NCBI GenBank assembly: GCA_002395525.1
Contig: DGXE01000024.1
Location: forward strand, 17,065 to 81,064
Reading direction: 5' to 3'
From: Ruminococcus sp. UBA4240
GTDB lineage: Bacteria; Bacillota; Clostridia; Oscillospirales; Ruminococcaceae
DNA: 64,000 nt
The first letter of the stretch is position 1, and each line of letters starts with the position of its first letter. This document shows, piece after piece, positions 54,075 through 63,351 of this stretch. The notes under the pieces were generated by a model. That model saw only the letters and a list, made by a program, of their open reading frames with translations, did no database searches and was not told where the DNA came from. The translations under genes and the position numbers were made by a program.

Positions 54075-56309
54075 ATGAAGAGTAACCATAGATTTTTTGC
54101 CTTTGCTGCCGCTGTGATGATGCTCTCCGGGATCAGTATGCCCGTATCCGCCGAGGAGCGCACCTTCACCGTGGGCTTTGATGCAGAGTTCCCCCCCTAC
54201 GGCTATCAGGACGAAAGCGGGGAGTACGTGGGCTTTGACCTTGACCTGGCACAAGAGGTGTGCAAGAGAAACGGCTGGGAGCTGGTAAAGCAGCCCATAG
54301 ACTGGGACTCCAAGGATATGGAGCTTTCCACAGGGGCGATCGACTGCATCTGGAACGGCTTTACCATAGACGGCAGAGAGGATGCCTACACCTGGTCGGT
54401 GCCCTATATCGACAACTCACAGGTAATAGTAGTGAAGGAGGATTCGGGAATATCCGAAGCCTTGGACCTTGCAGGGAAGACTGTCTGCGTACAGGCGGAT
54501 TCCTCAGCCCTTGCCGCCCTTACGGGGGAGGATGCAACGGATGAGAACAAGGCGCTGTGTGCCTCCTTTGCGGAGCTTTCCCAGGTGGGGGACTACAACA
54601 GCGCATTCTTAAACCTTGATACAGGCGCTGTGGATGCGGTCATACTGGACTACGGCGTGGCAAACTACGAGGTGGCCAGCCGCAGCGGCTTTATCATTCT
54701 CGAAGAGCCTATATCCTCGGAGAAATACGGCGTGGGCTTTCTCAAAGGCAACACCGCCCTTCGTGATACAGTGCAGAACACCCTCTTTGACATGGCTGAT
54801 GACGGCACCTTCGGGACAATAGCCGAAAAATGGGACTTGTCCGACAGCGTGTGCATATCCCAGTACTACCGTGCCCAGTCATTTGTTGATATGGACACCT
54901 TCACCGTGGGCTTTGATGCAGAGTTTCCCCCCTACGGCTATCAGGACGAAAGCGGGGAGTATGTGGGCTTTGACCTTGATCTGGCACAAGAGGTGTGCAA
55001 GAGAAACGGCTGGGAGCTGGTAAAGCAGCCCATAGACTGGGACTCCAAGGACATGGAGCTTTCCACAGGGGCGATCGACTGTATCTGGAACGGCTTCACC
55101 ATAGACGGCAGAGAGGATGCCTACACCTGGTCGGTGCCCTATATAGACAACTCACAGGTAATAGTGGTGAAGGAGGATTCGGGAATATCCGAAGCCTTGG
55201 ACCTTGCAGGGAAGACTGTCTGCGTGCAGGCGGATTCCTCAGCCCTTGCCGCCCTTACGGGGGAGGATGCAACGGATGAGAACAAGGCGCTGTGCGCCTC
55301 CTTTGCGGAGCTTTCCCAGGTGGGAGACTACAACAGCGCATTCTTAAACCTTGACACAGGTGCTGTGGATGCGGTCATACTGGACTACGGCGTGGCAAAC
55401 TACGAGGTGGAGAGCCGGGATGGCTTTATCATTCTCGAAGAGCCTATATCCTCCGAGAAATACGGCGTGGGCTTTCTCAAAGGCAACACCGCCCTGCGTG
55501 ACACAGTGCAGAACACCCTCTTTGACATGGCTGATGACGGCACCTTCGGGACAATAGCCGAAAAATGGGGCCTGACCGACAGCGTGTGCATCGAGAGAGC
55601 AGCCGCCGGCACAGAAGCAGCCCCCGCTCCGGAAAAGAGCGGCAGCAAGTATTCCCTGTCAAACCTTGGGTTCATAGCATCACAGCTTTTAAAGGGGCTG
55701 CTGGCTTCCTGCAGCATATTCTTCCTCACGCTTGTATTTTCCCTCCCCTTAGGGCTTATCATCGCCTTCGGGAGAATGTCGAGGATACGCCCCCTGCGGT
55801 GGCTGATAAAGCTGTACATCTCGGTAGTGAGGGGTACTCCTCTCATGCTGCAGCTGCTGGTGGTGTTCTTCGGCCCCTACTATATCTTCGGCATAAAGAC
55901 GCCCTCATCCTATCGCTTTATAGCGGTGATAATCGGCTTCTCCCTCAACTATGCCGCCTACTTTGCAGAGATATACCGTGCAGGCATACAGGCAGTAAGC
56001 CCGGGACAGCATGAGGCTGCACAGATACTGGGCTACACAAAGACACAGACCTTCTTCCGCATAATCTTCCCCCAGATGGTCAAAAACATCCTTCCTGCCG
56101 CCACAAACGAGATAATCACCCTTGTAAAGGATACATCCCTTGCCTTTGCGGTGTCCTATACCGAGATGTTCAACGCCGCAAAGCGGGTGGCAGCGGCACA
56201 GACCACTATCATGCCCCTTTTTGTGGCAGGCCTGTTCTACTACATCTTCAATGCCCTTGTGGCACTGGTGATGTCCAGGATAGAAAAGAGAATGAACTAC
56301 TTCAAATAA
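54075..56309 (+). CDS. Amino-acid ABC transporter: two tandem binding domains fused to permease
   Basis: The 744-aa protein has a signal peptide, two nearly identical type-3 solute-binding domains (about residues 30-265 and 275-510), a linker (AAAGTEAAPAPEKSGSK) and a HisM-type permease (about 525-744, EAA loop QAVSPGQHEAAQILGYTKTQTFFRIIFPQ). The binding domain has GFDAEFPPYGYQDESGEYVGFDLDLA. The two copies arise from a 735-bp tandem duplication. It works with the ATPase gene 42 bp downstream. The amino acid imported is unknown. ATG 54075 is behind GGAG; GTG 54063 is rejected. Confidence 0.92.
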   Translation: MKSNHRFFAFAAAVMMLSGISMPVSAEERTFTVGFDAEFPPYGYQDESGEYVGFDLDLAQEVCKRNGWELVKQPIDWDSKDMELSTGAIDCIWNGFTIDGREDAYTWSVPYIDNSQVIVVKEDSGISEALDLAGKTVCVQADSSALAALTGEDATDENKALCASFAELSQVGDYNSAFLNLDTGAVDAVILDYGVANYEVASRSGFIILEEPISSEKYGVGFLKGNTALRDTVQNTLFDMADDGTFGTIAEKWDLSDSVCISQYYRAQSFVDMDTFTVGFDAEFPPYGYQDESGEYVGFDLDLAQEVCKRNGWELVKQPIDWDSKDMELSTGAIDCIWNGFTIDGREDAYTWSVPYIDNSQVIVVKEDSGISEALDLAGKTVCVQADSSALAALTGEDATDENKALCASFAELSQVGDYNSAFLNLDTGAVDAVILDYGVANYEVESRDGFIILEEPISSEKYGVGFLKGNTALRDTVQNTLFDMADDGTFGTIAEKWGLTDSVCIERAAAGTEAAPAPEKSGSKYSLSNLGFIASQLLKGLLASCSIFFLTLVFSLPLGLIIAFGRMSRIRPLRWLIKLYISVVRGTPLMLQLLVVFFGPYYIFGIKTPSSYRFIAVIIGFSLNYAAYFAEIYRAGIQAVSPGQHEAAQILGYTKTQTFFRIIFPQMVKNILPAATNEIITLVKDTSLAFAVSYTEMFNAAKRVAAAQTTIMPLFVAGLFYYIFNALVALVMSRIEKRMNYFK
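54162..55626 (+). repeat. 735-bp in-frame tandem duplication of a solute-binding domain
   Basis: The segment 54162-54896 is repeated at 54897 onward with an exact 735-bp (245-codon) offset. The two differ at only scattered positions over about 695 bp (to about 55591). Copy 1 ends in a short unique linker (ISQYYRAQSFVDMD) before copy 2. Confidence 0.93.
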
Positions 56310-56351
56310 GGTGCTGACAGTCCCGTCGGGGACGATCTGAAAGGGAACATA

Positions 56352-57128
56352 ATGATCTTACTTGAAACCAGAAACATAAAAAAATCCTTCGGTGATGTGC
56401 AGATACTCAAGGATGTGAGCATGAACGTGGAAAAGGGGGAGGTCATCTCCATCCTAGGTCCCTCCGGCTCCGGGAAGACCACCTTCCTGCGGTGCCTTGC
56501 CATGCTTGAGACCATAGACAGCGGAGAGATATCCTACCTTGGGGAAAAGGCAGCCACGACCCACACCGACCCCTCAGGCACAGCAAGAGCCGTCTACGCA
56601 AAGGGCAAAGAGCTTAAAAAGATAAAGAGCTATTTCGGTCTGGTGTTCCAGAACTTCAACCTTTTCCCCCATTACACGGTGATGCAGAACCTGACGGATG
56701 CCCCAATACACGTACAGGGGGTATCCCGTGAGGAGGCGGTGAAAAGGGCGGAGCACCTGCTTGAAAGGATCGGCATGACCGACCGTGCGGGGCACTATCC
56801 ATCGCAGCTCTCCGGAGGGCAGCAGCAGCGTGTTGCCATAGCCCGTGCTTTGTGCATGGAGCCTCAGATACTCTTCTTTGACGAGCCCACCTCCGCACTT
56901 GACCCGGAGCTTACCGCAGAGATACTGAAGCTCCTTAAAGGCCTTGCCGCAGAGAAGATGACTATGGTGATAGTCACCCATGAGATAGACTTTGCCCGTG
57001 CAGTGTCTGACAGGGTCATATTCATGGACGGGGGCGTTATCGTGGAGCAGGGGGCACCAAAGGATGTCATAGACAACCCCTCCAACGAACGCACAAGGGC
57101 ATTCCTTAAAAAGATGCAGGAGATCTGA
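56352..57128 (+). CDS. Polar amino-acid ABC transporter ATPase
   Basis: This 258-aa GlnQ-type ATPase has Walker [10 protein letters not shown], the Q-loop in [16 protein letters not shown], the signature LSGGQQQR, Walker [15 protein letters not shown] and the H-loop IVTHE. A ~20-residue insert ([19 protein letters not shown]) precedes the Q-loop. It powers the fused binding-protein/permease upstream. Confidence 0.95.
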   Translation: MILLETRNIKKSFGDVQILKDVSMNVEKGEVISILGPSGSGKTTFLRCLAMLETIDSGEISYLGEKAATTHTDPSGTARAVYAKGKELKKIKSYFGLVFQNFNLFPHYTVMQNLTDAPIHVQGVSREEAVKRAEHLLERIGMTDRAGHYPSQLSGGQQQRVAIARALCMEPQILFFDEPTSALDPELTAEILKLLKGLAAEKMTMVIVTHEIDFARAVSDRVIFMDGGVIVEQGAPKDVIDNPSNERTRAFLKKMQEI

Positions 57129-57129
57129 T

Positions 57130-57609
57130 ATGGATATTAGAGTAGGCCACGGTTATGACGTGCATAAGCTGATAGCAGGCAGACCCCTTATCCTGGGGGG
57201 GAAGGAGATACCCTTCCCCTTCGGGCTTTTCGGCCATTCCGATGCGGATGTGCTGACCCATGCCATAATGGATGCCCTTCTTGGGGCGTGCGCCCTTGGG
57301 GACATAGGTCAGCACTTCCCCGACAGCGACGAAAAATACAAGGGTGCGGACAGCATCGACCTTCTGGAAAAGGTACGGGAGATAATAGGGGAAAAGGGCT
57401 ATGCCATCGGCAACATAGATGCCACCATCGTATGCCAGAAGCCCAAGCTTGCCCCCTTTATCCACGGTATGCGTGAAAACATTGCCGCCGCCTGCAGGAT
57501 AGACATTGACAGGGTGAGCATCAAAGCCACCACCGAGGAGGGTCTTGGCTTTACCGGCAGAAGTGACGGCATAGCCGCCCATGCAGTGGCGCTTGTGACA
57601 AAGAACTGA
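57130..57609 (+). CDS. ispF: 2-C-methyl-D-erythritol 2,4-cyclodiphosphate synthase
   Basis: This 159-aa zinc enzyme of the MEP pathway has the metal ligands D and H in [28 protein letters not shown] and the C-terminal [12 protein letters not shown]. It begins one base after the ATPase stop and so is translationally coupled to a transport gene, which is an odd pairing. Confidence 0.96.
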   Translation: MDIRVGHGYDVHKLIAGRPLILGGKEIPFPFGLFGHSDADVLTHAIMDALLGACALGDIGQHFPDSDEKYKGADSIDLLEKVREIIGEKGYAIGNIDATIVCQKPKLAPFIHGMRENIAAACRIDIDRVSIKATTEEGLGFTGRSDGIAAHAVALVTKN

Positions 57610-57630
57610 TATATAAAGGGCAGTGATGAT

Positions 57631-58287
57631 ATGGCTTTCTCCCCCGAGGGACTTGATTTTCTGACGGAAAATATGCTCAACAACAGCAGAGACTGGTTCC
57701 GGGAGAACAAGGGCAGATATGAGGAGCTGGTGGACAAGCCCATGAAGGCGCTTTCCGCAAAGCTCTGCGAATATGTGATGCAGATAGACAGCCGCCTTGA
57801 AGTGGTGCATATCTCCCGCATCTACCGTGATGCCCGCTTTGCCGCACACAAGGGGATATTCCGGGAGAATATGTGGGTATCCTTCAGTGCGGTAAAGGAT
57901 CTGTACAAGTCTCTCCCCGCCTTTTATTTTGACATCTCACCGGCAGGCGTGGAATACGGCTGCGGTTTTTATGTACCCCCGGACGGGGCTATGGAAAAGC
58001 TCAGGGGCATGGTAAAGGCGGGCTCGCCTTTGTACAATGCCGCCCAGGAGTGCATCGACACACATCCGGAGATCATCCTGTACGGGGACAAATACAAGCG
58101 GGACCGTTTCCCCGAAGCCTCCGAAAAGCAGAAGGAATGGCTTAACCGCAGGACCTGCGGCGCAAATGTTTATGTGACCGACCCTGCTGTGATGTTCTCC
58201 GAGGAGCTGGCGGATATTGTGGGCAGCTGCTTTATTGACATGGCGCCTGTGTACCGCCTGTGCCTTGCAGCAGCAGAGCAGGCGTGA
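57631..58287 (+). CDS. DUF2461 family protein
   Basis: The 218-aa soluble protein starts FSPEGLDFLTENMLNNSRDWFRENKGRYEELV and has ISRIYRDARFAAHKGIFRENMWVSF and AGVEYGCGFYVPP, which match the DUF2461/TIGR02453 family. The function of the family is unknown. It lies 21 bp after ispF and ends at an intergenic repeat element. Confidence 0.88.
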   Translation: MAFSPEGLDFLTENMLNNSRDWFRENKGRYEELVDKPMKALSAKLCEYVMQIDSRLEVVHISRIYRDARFAAHKGIFRENMWVSFSAVKDLYKSLPAFYFDISPAGVEYGCGFYVPPDGAMEKLRGMVKAGSPLYNAAQECIDTHPEIILYGDKYKRDRFPEASEKQKEWLNRRTCGANVYVTDPAVMFSEELADIVGSCFIDMAPVYRLCLAAAEQA

Positions 58288-58288
58288 C

Positions 58289-58568
58289 AGATAGAGGTTA
58301 GAGGTCAGCGATTAGAGGTCAGAGGGCGTGACAAAGATTGGTTTGCCTTGGTTTCTCTTTGCTGCCCCTCCTGTGGAACCCGCAGAGTGGATGAGGGAGC
58401 CTGCTATAGCGGCTGCTTTTGCAGGGAAAGAGTACGATAAGTGAGCAAGTCATCGTCACAGTATAGCCCCTCTCCGCATAGATCCTTACCTAACAGTTGA
58501 GGAGGGCAAGATGTCTGTGAGTTGTCAGCTTATCTTGCTTCTTGCTTCTATTATCTTGCATCTATAAG
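58289..58568. mobile_element. MITE-like element with heptanucleotide-repeat ends (copy 4)
   Basis: The ~280-bp stretch starts ATAGAGGTTAGAGGTCAGCG and ATTAGAGGTCAGAG, and ends CTTATCTTGCTTCTTGCTTC and TTATCTTGCATCTATAAGG (to 58570). The interior GATTGGTTTGCCTTGGTTTCTCTTTGCT resembles copy 1. It lies between the DUF2461 gene and the two-component genes. No ORF. Confidence 0.62.
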
Positions 58569-58583
58569 GAAAGGAATGATGAT

Positions 58584-59273
58584 ATGGAACAGGCAAAGAA
58601 GATACTCATAGTAGATGATGAAAAGAATATCCGCAATGTTATCAATGAATACGCCCGCTTTGAGGGGTACGAGACCGCCGAGGCCGAGGACGGTATGCAG
58701 GCGGTGGAGATGTGCCGCAAGGAGGACTTTGACCTTATCATCATGGATATCATGATGCCAAAGCTTGACGGCTTTTCAGCGGTGAAGGAGATACACAAGG
58801 CAAAGCAGATACCCGTTATCATGCTGTCTGCCCGCAGCGAGGAATACGACAAGCTCTTCGGCTTTGAGCTGGGAGTGGAGGACTACGTGACCAAGCCCTT
58901 CTCCCCCAAGGAGCTGCTGGCAAGGGTGCGTGTGGTGCTAAAGCGCTCGCAGCCTGCCGAGGCGGCAGGTGCCAAGGAGGTCATGACCTTTGAGGGGCTT
59001 GAGATCAACATGAGCGGCAGGGAGGTCTATGTGGACGGCACAGCCGCACAGCTCACCCCCAAGGAATACGATCTGCTCTTCTACATGGTTCGCAACAAGG
59101 GCATTGCCCTTTCAAGGGAAAAGCTCCTTGAAGAGGTGTGGGGCTATGACTTCTTCGGGGATGACCGCACTGTGGACACCCACATAAAAATGCTGCGCAA
59201 CTCCCTGGGGGAATACCGCAAGTTCATAGTCACCCTGAGAGGCATGGGCTACAAGTTCGATGCAGGTAAATAG
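58584..59273 (+). CDS. OmpR-family response regulator
   Basis: The 229-aa protein has a receiver domain (phospho-acceptor Asp in DLIIMDIMMP, Lys in VTKPFSP) and a C-terminal winged-helix DNA-binding domain (LTPKEYDLLFYMVRNKGIALSREKLLEEVWGYDFFGDDRTVDTHIKMLR). The start at MEQAKKILIVDD is preferred to 58542. It is followed after 2 nt by its sensor kinase. Confidence 0.94.
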   Translation: MEQAKKILIVDDEKNIRNVINEYARFEGYETAEAEDGMQAVEMCRKEDFDLIIMDIMMPKLDGFSAVKEIHKAKQIPVIMLSARSEEYDKLFGFELGVEDYVTKPFSPKELLARVRVVLKRSQPAEAAGAKEVMTFEGLEINMSGREVYVDGTAAQLTPKEYDLLFYMVRNKGIALSREKLLEEVWGYDFFGDDRTVDTHIKMLRNSLGEYRKFIVTLRGMGYKFDAGK

Positions 59274-59275
59274 GC

Positions 59276-60730
59276 ATGAAGAAAAGGGCTGAAAAGCAGG
59301 CGGGCTTGCAGAATATAAAAAAGAGCCTGCGCAGTGTCCGCTTTACGGTGTGGATATACTTTGCCATATTCATAGTTGCCATACTGGTGCTCATATGGAT
59401 AACCTTTACTGCCACCTTTACCGCCAACTACCGCACCCAGAAGGAGAACACCGTGCGCTCGGTGGGGGAGCACATCGTGACGGCGCTCTACGGAGGCGGC
59501 CTTTCGGGGCGCACCATTGACGCTCTCGGGCGGGATAACGACCTGTGCATAATACTCCAGGACTCCTACGGAATAACCCTGTATTCCTATGATGCGCTCG
59601 GGGGCAACTGCTATATCCACGGCAGTGGTGCCTCGGAGCTGGCAGGGTACCGCACCCTTGCGGACAGCGCAGCAGACGGGCAGTATTACACCGAGATGAA
59701 GAATGAGACCATAGATCAGGATACCATACTGCTTGTCCGCAAGGTGGGGGACGTGGAATATCCCATGTATGTGTTCATAAACACCACGGTGGAGCCTGTG
59801 GCAGCCACCGTGTCCCTTATCCGCTCCCAGATGATGCAGATAAGTGCCGCCATGCTCATACTGGGCTTCGGCATATCCATATTCCTCTCCAACCTTATCA
59901 GCCGCCCCATAGTGCGCATAACACGCTCCGCCAGAAAGCTGGGGCAGGGGGACTACAACGTGGAGTTCAACGGCAGCGGCTATACCGAAACGGAGCAGCT
60001 TGCAGACACTCTGAACTTTGCCTCCCACGAGATAAGCAAGGTGGACGGTATGCGCCGGGATCTTATGGCAAACATATCCCACGACCTGCGCACCCCCCTT
60101 ACCATGGTGAAGGCATATGCGGAGATGATACGGGATCTCTCCGGGGACGACCCGGTGAAGCGGGCGCAGCACCTTGATGTCATAATCGACGAATCCGACC
60201 GCCTTGCGGCTCTGGTAAACGACATTCTCGACCTTACCAAGCTGGAGAACGGCACAGGGGAGTTAAATCTCGGGGTCATAGACCTCCACGGATGCATAGA
60301 GTCCATCATGACCCGCTACACCATCCTTGCTGAGCAGAAAGGGTATACCTTTATTGTGAGCGTGCCGGAGGGTATGTACATAAGGGCGGATGAGATAAAG
60401 CTGGAGCAGGTGCTTTACAACCTTATCAACAACGCAGTCAACTACTCCGGGGAGGAAAAGACCATATATGTGACCGCTGTGAGACAGGGCGGGGACATAG
60501 AGGTAGCTGTCACGGACACGGGGGAGGGCATAAGCAAGGAGCTGATGCCCCTCATCTTCGACCGCTACTACCGTGCGGAAAAGTCCAAGCGGGAGGTCAT
60601 AGGCACAGGCCTGGGCCTTTCCATAGTAAAGCAGATACTCATACTCCACGGCTTTGAGTTCGGGGTGCGCTCCGAGGTCGGCACAGGCAGCACCTTCTGG
60701 TTCAGGACACAGAGCGTTGAGGGCTCTTAG
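59276..60730 (+). CDS. Sensor histidine kinase
   Basis: The 484-aa membrane sensor has helices at about 22-50 and 180-205 flanking an extracytoplasmic domain, then HAMP, DHp with the phospho-His in MANISHDLRTPLTMVKAY and a catalytic domain with NLINNAVNYS, TDTGEGI and GTGLGLSIVKQI. The extracellular sensor has Cys and Gly-rich segments but no known ligand domain. It pairs with the adjacent regulator. Confidence 0.94.
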   Translation: MKKRAEKQAGLQNIKKSLRSVRFTVWIYFAIFIVAILVLIWITFTATFTANYRTQKENTVRSVGEHIVTALYGGGLSGRTIDALGRDNDLCIILQDSYGITLYSYDALGGNCYIHGSGASELAGYRTLADSAADGQYYTEMKNETIDQDTILLVRKVGDVEYPMYVFINTTVEPVAATVSLIRSQMMQISAAMLILGFGISIFLSNLISRPIVRITRSARKLGQGDYNVEFNGSGYTETEQLADTLNFASHEISKVDGMRRDLMANISHDLRTPLTMVKAYAEMIRDLSGDDPVKRAQHLDVIIDESDRLAALVNDILDLTKLENGTGELNLGVIDLHGCIESIMTRYTILAEQKGYTFIVSVPEGMYIRADEIKLEQVLYNLINNAVNYSGEEKTIYVTAVRQGGDIEVAVTDTGEGISKELMPLIFDRYYRAEKSKREVIGTGLGLSIVKQILILHGFEFGVRSEVGTGSTFWFRTQSVEGS

Positions 60731-60750
60731 TTGTATAATCAGATCATGAG

Positions 60751-60783
60751 GGATGGGGAGAATACGCTCCTCATCCTTTTTTC
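60751..60783 (+). terminator. Terminator of two-component operon
   Basis: GGATGGGGAG / CTCCTCATCC (60751-60760 and 60767-60776, one wobble) with TTTTTT. Confidence 0.87.
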
Positions 60784-60868
60784 TGACTTCTGATGGGCGA
60801 AAGGCAACAAGACTGGCTGTACAAATTAGTAAATCTGCCAAATTTTCCCGAAGTAAATTTACAATGCA

Positions 60869-60897
60869 TTGACAAATCTGTAAAAAAATGATAGAAT
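60869..60897 (+). promoter_or_regulatory. Promoter of GGDEF-EAL gene
   Basis: TTGACA (60869-60874), 17 nt and TAGAAT (60892-60897), with AAAGGCGG before the ATG. Confidence 0.78.
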
Positions 60898-60967
60898 GTA
60901 AAGTAACAATGGGTAATTGTCTTTTGTGACGATCGGTTTCAACATTTAAGGAAAGGCGGTGGCAGAT

Positions 60968-63289
60968 ATGAAAAATAACAAGAACAAAGAGTCTGACTCT
61001 TTTCTGCTGCTGTCTGCGGCGCTGCTGGCAGCTCATATCGCCGTCATAGCCCTTGCCTGCGTATTTTTCGCCCTTATCTCCCTGATAGAGAACACCACTC
61101 TGCGCACTATCTATTTTGCGGCGCTCATGGCTCTGACCATGGTGGTCACCATAGTCATGGATGCCTTCTACACACGCATGGTGCGGCGCAATAATGCAGC
61201 GATCAAGATACAGTCCATAGTCAGCCGTGTAAACACACTTGCCATACTGTGGGATACCTCATACAGGGTGATCATGGTAAATGATGCCTTTGAAAACTCC
61301 ACCCACTATTCCAAGGACGACATCAGCGACATGGAGACCCTGAAAAAGATACTTCCCGAACGGGCATTTACCATGGATCTCAACGACCCTGCAAAGCTGG
61401 AGGAGTTCATCCGCTGCGACTTTGAGCCTGTCACCATACAGGGGCGCACAGGGGGCTCCGTCAAGACGGTGTGGAGCCACCTGGTCATCACCGATGTGGG
61501 CATATTCAGCGGCAGTGAGGCAGTGATACTCTCCCTTGGGGCTAACATCTCCGAGGAGGACAGGATGCGGGAGGAGCTCCAGAGCTACTCCACAAAGGCT
61601 ACGGACAACGAAAAGCTGTACCATATGTCCGTGGAGCTTTCCGAGATAGGCATGGTCATAGGCTCTGACAAGCAGAGCGGCTTCTATGTCACAGACAGCT
61701 TCCGCCGTATGCTGGGCTTCCCCGAGGACGAGGAATATGTGGAGAACAAGGACATTGTGGAAAGGATCCACCCTGATGACAAGGAAGCTCTGGCACGGGT
61801 GCTTATGAGCGCTGTGTCGAGCCCTCAGATGGGTCAGTCCGCAAGGGCGCAGTTCAGAGCATCCGACGGCAAGGGAAACTATCACTGGTACGAAATGCGC
61901 TTCAAGCACTCAAAGGATGACAAGGGGGGCTACCTCAGCTGCGGTGCCCTTATCAACATCGACGAGAGCAAGAGCCGTGACGAGCTTATAGAGCGCATGG
62001 CATACTTTGACGAGCTGACACAGGTCTACAACAGACAGCGCTTGATGATGCTGGGCAACGAGATCTTCAAAAGTGCCTCTGATGAAAAGAATTACTGGGT
62101 AGTGGCACTTGATGTGGATGATTTCCACATAATAAACGATACCTGCGGCTACGGCACAGGAGATATGCTCCTGAAACAGGTGGCGCTCATCCTCATGCGG
62201 CAGGCTCCCAATAATTCCGTCATCGCAAGGATCGGCGGGGACAACTTTGCCATGATAGTCCCCATGGGACAGGGCGTGGAGAACATCGCCGTGCTCATAG
62301 CAGCCATACAGGAGGAGGTGGCAAAGGTCACGGAGCTGGGGCTTGACAACATGAACATCACCTGCTCGGCGGGCTACTGTGTCATGCACTCCGACCAGAA
62401 CAGCGACTTCACCCGTGCCCTTGAACACGCTGAATTCGCCCTTACTCTGGCAGGCAGCACCAAATCGGGCATACGCCGCTTTGACAGCAGGCTCAATCAG
62501 GCAGCGATCACACGTTCAAACATCGAAAAGGATCTTATAGCCGCCCTTGACAACAACGAATTCACCCTCTACTATCAGCCCAAGATAGACCTTGGAACAG
62601 GGGATATCATTGGCATGGAGGCACTGATCCGCTGGATAAAGCCGGATGGCACCATAGTACCCCCCATGGAGTTTATACCCATTGCGGAGGGCTCCATGTT
62701 CATAACCAAGCTGTCACGCTTTGTGCTTCACGAGGCGTGCAGACAGAACAAGGAGTGGCAGGACAAGGGCTTCCCCCGCATGACCGTATCCGTGAACCTG
62801 ACAGCGGTTGATTTCTACCAGTCCGACATCACAGCCACCATAACAGGGGTGCTGGAGGAGACAGGCCTTGATGCCAAATACCTTGACATCGAGCTTACGG
62901 AGTCCATGGCGCTAAAGGATATAAATGTCGCCATAAGCCAGATGAATGAGATGCGAAAGCTTGGGATAAAGATATCCATGGACGACTTCGGCACGGGTTA
63001 CTCATCGCTTAGCTATATCCAGCAGCTGCCCATCACGTTGCTGAAACTTGACCGCTCCTTTATCATGTATTTGGAGGACGACAAGGTGTCCCGTGAGATA
63101 GTCTCTGCCGTTATCAGGATAGCAAAATCCAAGAACATAGAGACCATAGCCGAGGGCGTGGAGTCCGCCGGTCAGGTGGGCATACTGCGGGATTCGGGCT
63201 GCGATCAGGGTCAGGGCTATTTCTTCGGCAAGCCCATGACAGCACAGGATTTTGAGCAGTTCATGCTTATGAAGAAAAACGCAAGATAG
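60968..63289 (+). CDS. Membrane PAS-GGDEF-EAL protein, probable c-di-GMP phosphodiesterase
   Basis: The 773-aa protein has two N-terminal helices (about 12-38 and 44-66), two PAS-like domains (about 85-195 and 215-330), a degenerate GGDEF (RIGGDNF at 423-427) and an EAL domain (520 onward). The EAL catalytic residues are intact: MEALIRW, the N in VSVNLTA, E in IELTES, MDDFGTGYSS, K in LLKLDRSF and E in ETIAEGVES. So it probably degrades c-di-GMP while GGDNF may bind GTP as a sensor. ATG 60968 is chosen over GTG 60959. Confidence 0.9.
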   Translation: MKNNKNKESDSFLLLSAALLAAHIAVIALACVFFALISLIENTTLRTIYFAALMALTMVVTIVMDAFYTRMVRRNNAAIKIQSIVSRVNTLAILWDTSYRVIMVNDAFENSTHYSKDDISDMETLKKILPERAFTMDLNDPAKLEEFIRCDFEPVTIQGRTGGSVKTVWSHLVITDVGIFSGSEAVILSLGANISEEDRMREELQSYSTKATDNEKLYHMSVELSEIGMVIGSDKQSGFYVTDSFRRMLGFPEDEEYVENKDIVERIHPDDKEALARVLMSAVSSPQMGQSARAQFRASDGKGNYHWYEMRFKHSKDDKGGYLSCGALINIDESKSRDELIERMAYFDELTQVYNRQRLMMLGNEIFKSASDEKNYWVVALDVDDFHIINDTCGYGTGDMLLKQVALILMRQAPNNSVIARIGGDNFAMIVPMGQGVENIAVLIAAIQEEVAKVTELGLDNMNITCSAGYCVMHSDQNSDFTRALEHAEFALTLAGSTKSGIRRFDSRLNQAAITRSNIEKDLIAALDNNEFTLYYQPKIDLGTGDIIGMEALIRWIKPDGTIVPPMEFIPIAEGSMFITKLSRFVLHEACRQNKEWQDKGFPRMTVSVNLTAVDFYQSDITATITGVLEETGLDAKYLDIELTESMALKDINVAISQMNEMRKLGIKISMDDFGTGYSSLSYIQQLPITLLKLDRSFIMYLEDDKVSREIVSAVIRIAKSKNIETIAEGVESAGQVGILRDSGCDQGQGYFFGKPMTAQDFEQFMLMKKNAR

Positions 63290-63351
63290 CTGTACTTCAC
63301 CGGCAGGCGGGAGCCTTCCGGACATACAGCACACAAAAAGGATGGTGCAAT

